Assembly: GCA_030592205.1 (NCBI GenBank)
Contig: JAUVKA010000125.1
Span: 1-9,504 of the forward strand
DNA from: Bacteroidota bacterium
GTDB lineage: Bacteria; Bacteroidota; Bacteroidia; Bacteroidales; UBA12481
Length of the DNA: 9,504 nucleotides
Reading direction: 5' to 3'
A model generated the notes under the pieces. The model saw only the letters and a list, made by a program, of their open reading frames with translations, did no database searches and was not told the DNA's origin. Of this stretch, positions 7,586 through 9,504 are shown one piece after another (within the stretch, counting starts at the first letter, position 1; each line of letters starts with the position of its first letter). A program made the position numbers and the translations under genes.

Positions 7586-8356
7586 ATGGCTTCTGAAATA
7601 GAAAAAATACAAACTGAGTATTTAAATACACTTAATCGCCAGCTTTTTATTCCGGAGGATTTAGATTATCGGATACTGGATAGAAATATTGAGCTTCTGG
7701 GAAAATTGAATATTATTGAAAACAGCGCTATTTCTATTTTTGATTTATATCAGAATAAACATATTTATTTATCACCGAGGTTTGAAACTATTTTTGGGTT
7801 TTGTATAAACAAAGCACATAAAGAAGGGAATGAATATTTTGATAAAAAAGTACACCCCAATGATGCTCTTGATGCAATGAAAATAGCCAGTTATTTCTTT
7901 AACACTGCTTTAGCTCTACCTTCGAAAGAAAGAAAAAACTATAAACTGATTAATGATTACAGGATAAAAAACGGAGAAGGTAAATACATCAGGGTTATTG
8001 AACAATTTCAGGCTTTGGAGCTGGATAAACATGGGAATATCTGGTTAGCTTTATGTGTTATGGATTTATCACCTAATCAGGATATATCCTTGCCTTTGCA
8101 AAACAAAGTATTGAATTTTAAAACAGGAGAATTATTTCACTTCCCGGGAACAAGCAAAAAGGTTAATTTATCTGATCGGGAAAAAGAAATACTCGGTTTA
8201 ATATCAGAAGGGTTAATTAGTAAAGAGATTGCAGGTAATCTGTTTATTAGTGTTCATACTGTAAATACACACCGACAAAAAATCCTGGAAAAACTAAATG
8301 TAACAAATTCTATCGAAGCTATTAAACTTTCTAAAGAGTACGGTTTGATTAGTTAA
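7586..8356 (+). CDS. PAS domain-containing LuxR-type transcriptional regulator
   Basis: The protein is 256 residues, soluble, with no signal peptide or membrane segment. Residues about 46-163 have the pattern of a PAS sensor fold: a SAISIFDLYQNKHIYLSPRFETIFGF opening (47-72), HPND (90-93), a second set of strands with GEGKYIRVIEQFQALELD (130-147) and a closing WLALCVMDLS (153-162). Residues 194-252 are a GerE/LuxR helix-turn-helix: LSDREKEILGLISEGLISKE (195-214) with recognition helix VHTVNTHRQKILEKL (223-237). There is no response-regulator receiver domain, so the PAS domain, rather than phosphorylation, is the likely input. Its ligand is unknown. It is transcribed away from the receptor gene across a 73-bp gap that holds a palindrome, which suggests it controls the receptor, itself, or both. 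The gene is visibly more AT-rich than the lipoprotein pair. Confidence 0.9.
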   Translation: MASEIEKIQTEYLNTLNRQLFIPEDLDYRILDRNIELLGKLNIIENSAISIFDLYQNKHIYLSPRFETIFGFCINKAHKEGNEYFDKKVHPNDALDAMKIASYFFNTALALPSKERKNYKLINDYRIKNGEGKYIRVIEQFQALELDKHGNIWLALCVMDLSPNQDISLPLQNKVLNFKTGELFHFPGTSKKVNLSDREKEILGLISEGLISKEIAGNLFISVHTVNTHRQKILEKLNVTNSIEAIKLSKEYGLIS

Positions 8357-8367
8357 GCTGTACAGCT
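8356..8367. repeat. 12-bp perfect palindrome at the regulator stop codon
   Basis: AGCTGTACAGCT is fully self-complementary and begins on the last base of the regulator stop codon. It has no loop, so it is a poor RNA hairpin, and no T-run follows. It could be a protein-binding site or chance. Confidence 0.35.
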
Positions 8368-8533
8368 GGATTCAAGAAATCATTTAAGAGTCTTTACCCA
8401 TGTTCTCAATTTTCGGGATGTAGAATATGAACCAGTAGTGCTGAGTATTGAGGATTATGAAGCAATTGTAAACTCACCCTGGGAAAGAGATACTGGTTTT
8501 TGCCGAAGCATTTACACTGAAACAGGTTTATAA
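8357..8533 (+). pseudogene. Possible 58-codon coding remnant, in frame after the regulator stop
   Basis: After the regulator TAA the same frame stays open for 58 codons to a TAA at 8531-8533, with no ATG of its own. The translation looks protein-like in its second half: FRDVEYEPVVLSIEDYEAIV (19-38), then NSPWERDTGFCRSIYTETGL (39-58). The PVVLSIEDYEA stretch faintly recalls the core of Phd/YefM-type antitoxins, but the rest does not fit, so I do not assign a family. In DNA this AT-rich an open run of this length occurs by chance in perhaps a few percent of cases. It may be the tail of a decayed gene whose start was lost. Low confidence. Confidence 0.25.
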
Positions 8534-8542
8534 ATATTTCCA

Positions 8543-8586
8543 GTAGAGACGCATGGTCAAAGAGACGGATAATCATCCGTCTCAAC
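8543..8586. repeat. REP/MITE-like palindromic element with GTAGAGACG end
   Basis: GTAGAGACG (8543-8551) faces CGTCTCAAC (8578-8586), an 8-of-9 inverted match. A second GAGACG lies inside at 8562-8567, where it forms a perfect hairpin with the right arm. Terminal arms reading GTAGAGACG recall short dispersed palindromic repeats found between genes in Bacteroidota and cyanobacteria; this is recollection, not a search. Only one copy is present in the window. Confidence 0.4.
8562..8583 (-). terminator. Hairpin just downstream of the UroD-family gene
   Basis: GAGACGGAT and ATCCGTCTC form a perfect 9-bp stem with the 4-nt loop AATC. On the minus strand it starts 5 nt after the stop codon of the UroD-family gene and is followed by TTTGACC, a short T-run. 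It could end that transcript, and possibly block read-through from the regulator on the other strand, though no T-run follows in that direction. The stem is part of the larger repeat at 8543-8586. Confidence 0.45.
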
Positions 8587-8587
8587 A

Positions 8588-9504
8588 TTAATATCCCCTA
8601 GCAGTTTTTATAAATTCCCTGATATTCTCTGCGGGTGTACCTGGCGGTAATGCACATCCTGCATTCAATATGAACCTATTTGTTTGACTAAAAACCTCCA
8701 GTAACTTGGTTGTAGCCTCCCTCACTTGATCCGGTGTTCCTAGACCCAGAATTCCAGAGGGATCAACATTGCCCAAAAAGGTGCAACGATCTTTCATCAG
8801 CTCAAAGGCCTTGTTCACATCTGTTTTATAATCCAGTTCAAGACCATCGGCACCTGATTCAACCATTTGCGGAAGGATTGCTTCAGTATCACCGCAGATA
8901 TGCAAAACATAGGGAAGTCCCTTATTATGAGCCGCCTCAACAACCTTTTTCTCATATGGAAGAGCAAAGCGCTCATACAAATCAGGGGGTATCATCTCAG
9001 GACCGGCTACACTATCTCCATTCGAGACCATATCGCATCCTGTTTGTGCCATCAGGTTAATAAATTGAATACTAACTTCAGTACAATAATCCAGTAATTC
9101 CCTCACTAGATTCTCTTCAGTCATGTAAAAATCGAGCATCCAATTCTCCGTTCCCCGAATCATACTGGCCAGAGAAAATGGTGCCTGATCGCAATTACCT
9201 CTAACGAATATCTCACTACCGAAATGCTCTTTTATTAATCGTGTGGCTTCTAACCAGTTAGCTGAATAAGGATAAGTGCTTAGATCCGGTATCTTCAAGC
9301 CTGGCAAATCAGCATAGTCCACCAGATTACCTAAATGAGACCGTGCAGGATCATCCTCGGGAAAATCAATTGCCACACCACAAGCTCCTGCAAGAGTAAC
9401 AGTATCTATATCAATGAGTACTCCATCATACTGATAGCTTTCCACTGATTGAATAAATGCCCTGGCAATCTCCTTTGGATCCTCTCTGTATTGCCTCATT
9501 GTTA
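8588..9504 (-). CDS. Uroporphyrinogen decarboxylase-family, MtaA/MtbA-like zinc methyltransferase, N-terminus probably cut
   Basis: Residues are counted from the ATG at 9499-9497. The frame stays open to the right edge (Thr precedes the Met), and this class is usually 330-380 residues rather than 303, so the true start probably lies outside. Family features in order are: a DPKEIARAF helix (7-15), GDSVAGPEMIPPDLYERFAL (161-180), the zinc motif HICGD (200-204), SGADGLELDYKTD (215-227), FLGNVDP (241-247) and NAGCALPPGTPAENI (279-293). His200, Cys202 and Cys282 match the His-x-Cys...Cys zinc ligands of corrinoid:coenzyme M methyltransferases such as MtbA, and not the arginine-rich pocket of true HemE. 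The likely role is cytoplasmic methyl transfer from a methylated corrinoid protein to a thiol acceptor. No corrinoid protein is visible here, and the physiological substrate in Bacteroidota is unknown. Confidence 0.85.
   Translation of the reverse strand, partial: TMRQYREDPKEIARAFIQSVESYQYDGVLIDIDTVTLAGACGVAIDFPEDDPARSHLGNLVDYADLPGLKIPDLSTYPYSANWLEATRLIKEHFGSEIFVRGNCDQAPFSLASMIRGTENWMLDFYMTEENLVRELLDYCTEVSIQFINLMAQTGCDMVSNGDSVAGPEMIPPDLYERFALPYEKKVVEAAHNKGLPYVLHICGDTEAILPQMVESGADGLELDYKTDVNKAFELMKDRCTFLGNVDPSGILGLGTPDQVREATTKLLEVFSQTNRFILNAGCALPPGTPAENIREFIKTARGY

Noticed and set aside
8406..8588. 60-codon minus-strand open frame in the gap before the UroD-family gene
   Set aside because: It runs through the palindromic repeat and hairpin, and its product shows no motif; the plus-strand frame looks more protein-like.
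8734..9060. 108-codon open frame on the plus strand
   Set aside because: It lies antisense to the UroD-family gene, whose motifs are unambiguous; the product has low-complexity His/Pro/Gln content and no domain.
8588..9504. HemE uroporphyrinogen decarboxylase
   Set aside because: The HICG and NAGCALPP zinc-ligand motifs fit the methyltransferase branch, and no haem gene is adjacent.

Overview
The window reads as accessory, glycan-related chromosomal DNA from a member of the phylum Bacteroidota. The signs are a TonB-dependent receptor with an N-terminal carboxypeptidase-regulatory-like domain, lipoprotein signal peptides with acidic residues after the cysteine, no Shine-Dalgarno sequences in front of starts, and a promoter of the Bacteroidota type (TTG, 20 bp, TAACTTTG). 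No tRNA, rRNA, CRISPR array, transposase or integrase gene was seen.

Layout. (1) Positions 1-633, minus strand: the N-terminal 211 codons of a secreted GHL10/DUF187-like glycoside hydrolase, cut by the left edge. (2) 634-794: divergent intergenic region. (3) 795-5149, plus strand: two lipoprotein genes overlapping by 4 bp (ATGA). The first is an SGNH-like domain fused to a sialidase-type beta-propeller. The second starts with a GH123-type N-terminal beta-sandwich and ends with a large helical domain I do not recognise. (4) 5161-7512, minus strand: a TonB-dependent receptor without a SusD partner. (5) 7513-7585: a short divergent region with a perfect 18-bp palindrome lying on the receptor promoter. 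(6) 7586-8356, plus strand: a PAS-LuxR regulator. (7) 8357-8587: an unassigned gap holding a 58-codon open segment and a REP-like palindromic repeat. (8) 8588-9504, minus strand: a uroporphyrinogen-decarboxylase-family (MtaA/MtbA-like) zinc methyltransferase, probably cut by the right edge.

The most unusual part is the coupled lipoprotein pair. Both proteins look like remodelled descendants of carbohydrate enzymes. In the SGNH-like domain the positions of the catalytic Ser, Asn and His hold Thr, Asp and Leu. In the second protein the GH123 N-terminal domain is followed almost directly by the helix that normally comes after the GH123 catalytic barrel, so the barrel itself appears to be missing. 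I infer a surface-exposed glycan-binding or glycan-processing pair, perhaps acting with the neighbouring GHL10 enzyme. The substrate cannot be read from the sequence. The receptor and PAS-LuxR regulator form a separate, more AT-rich block that may be a self-contained uptake and regulation module.
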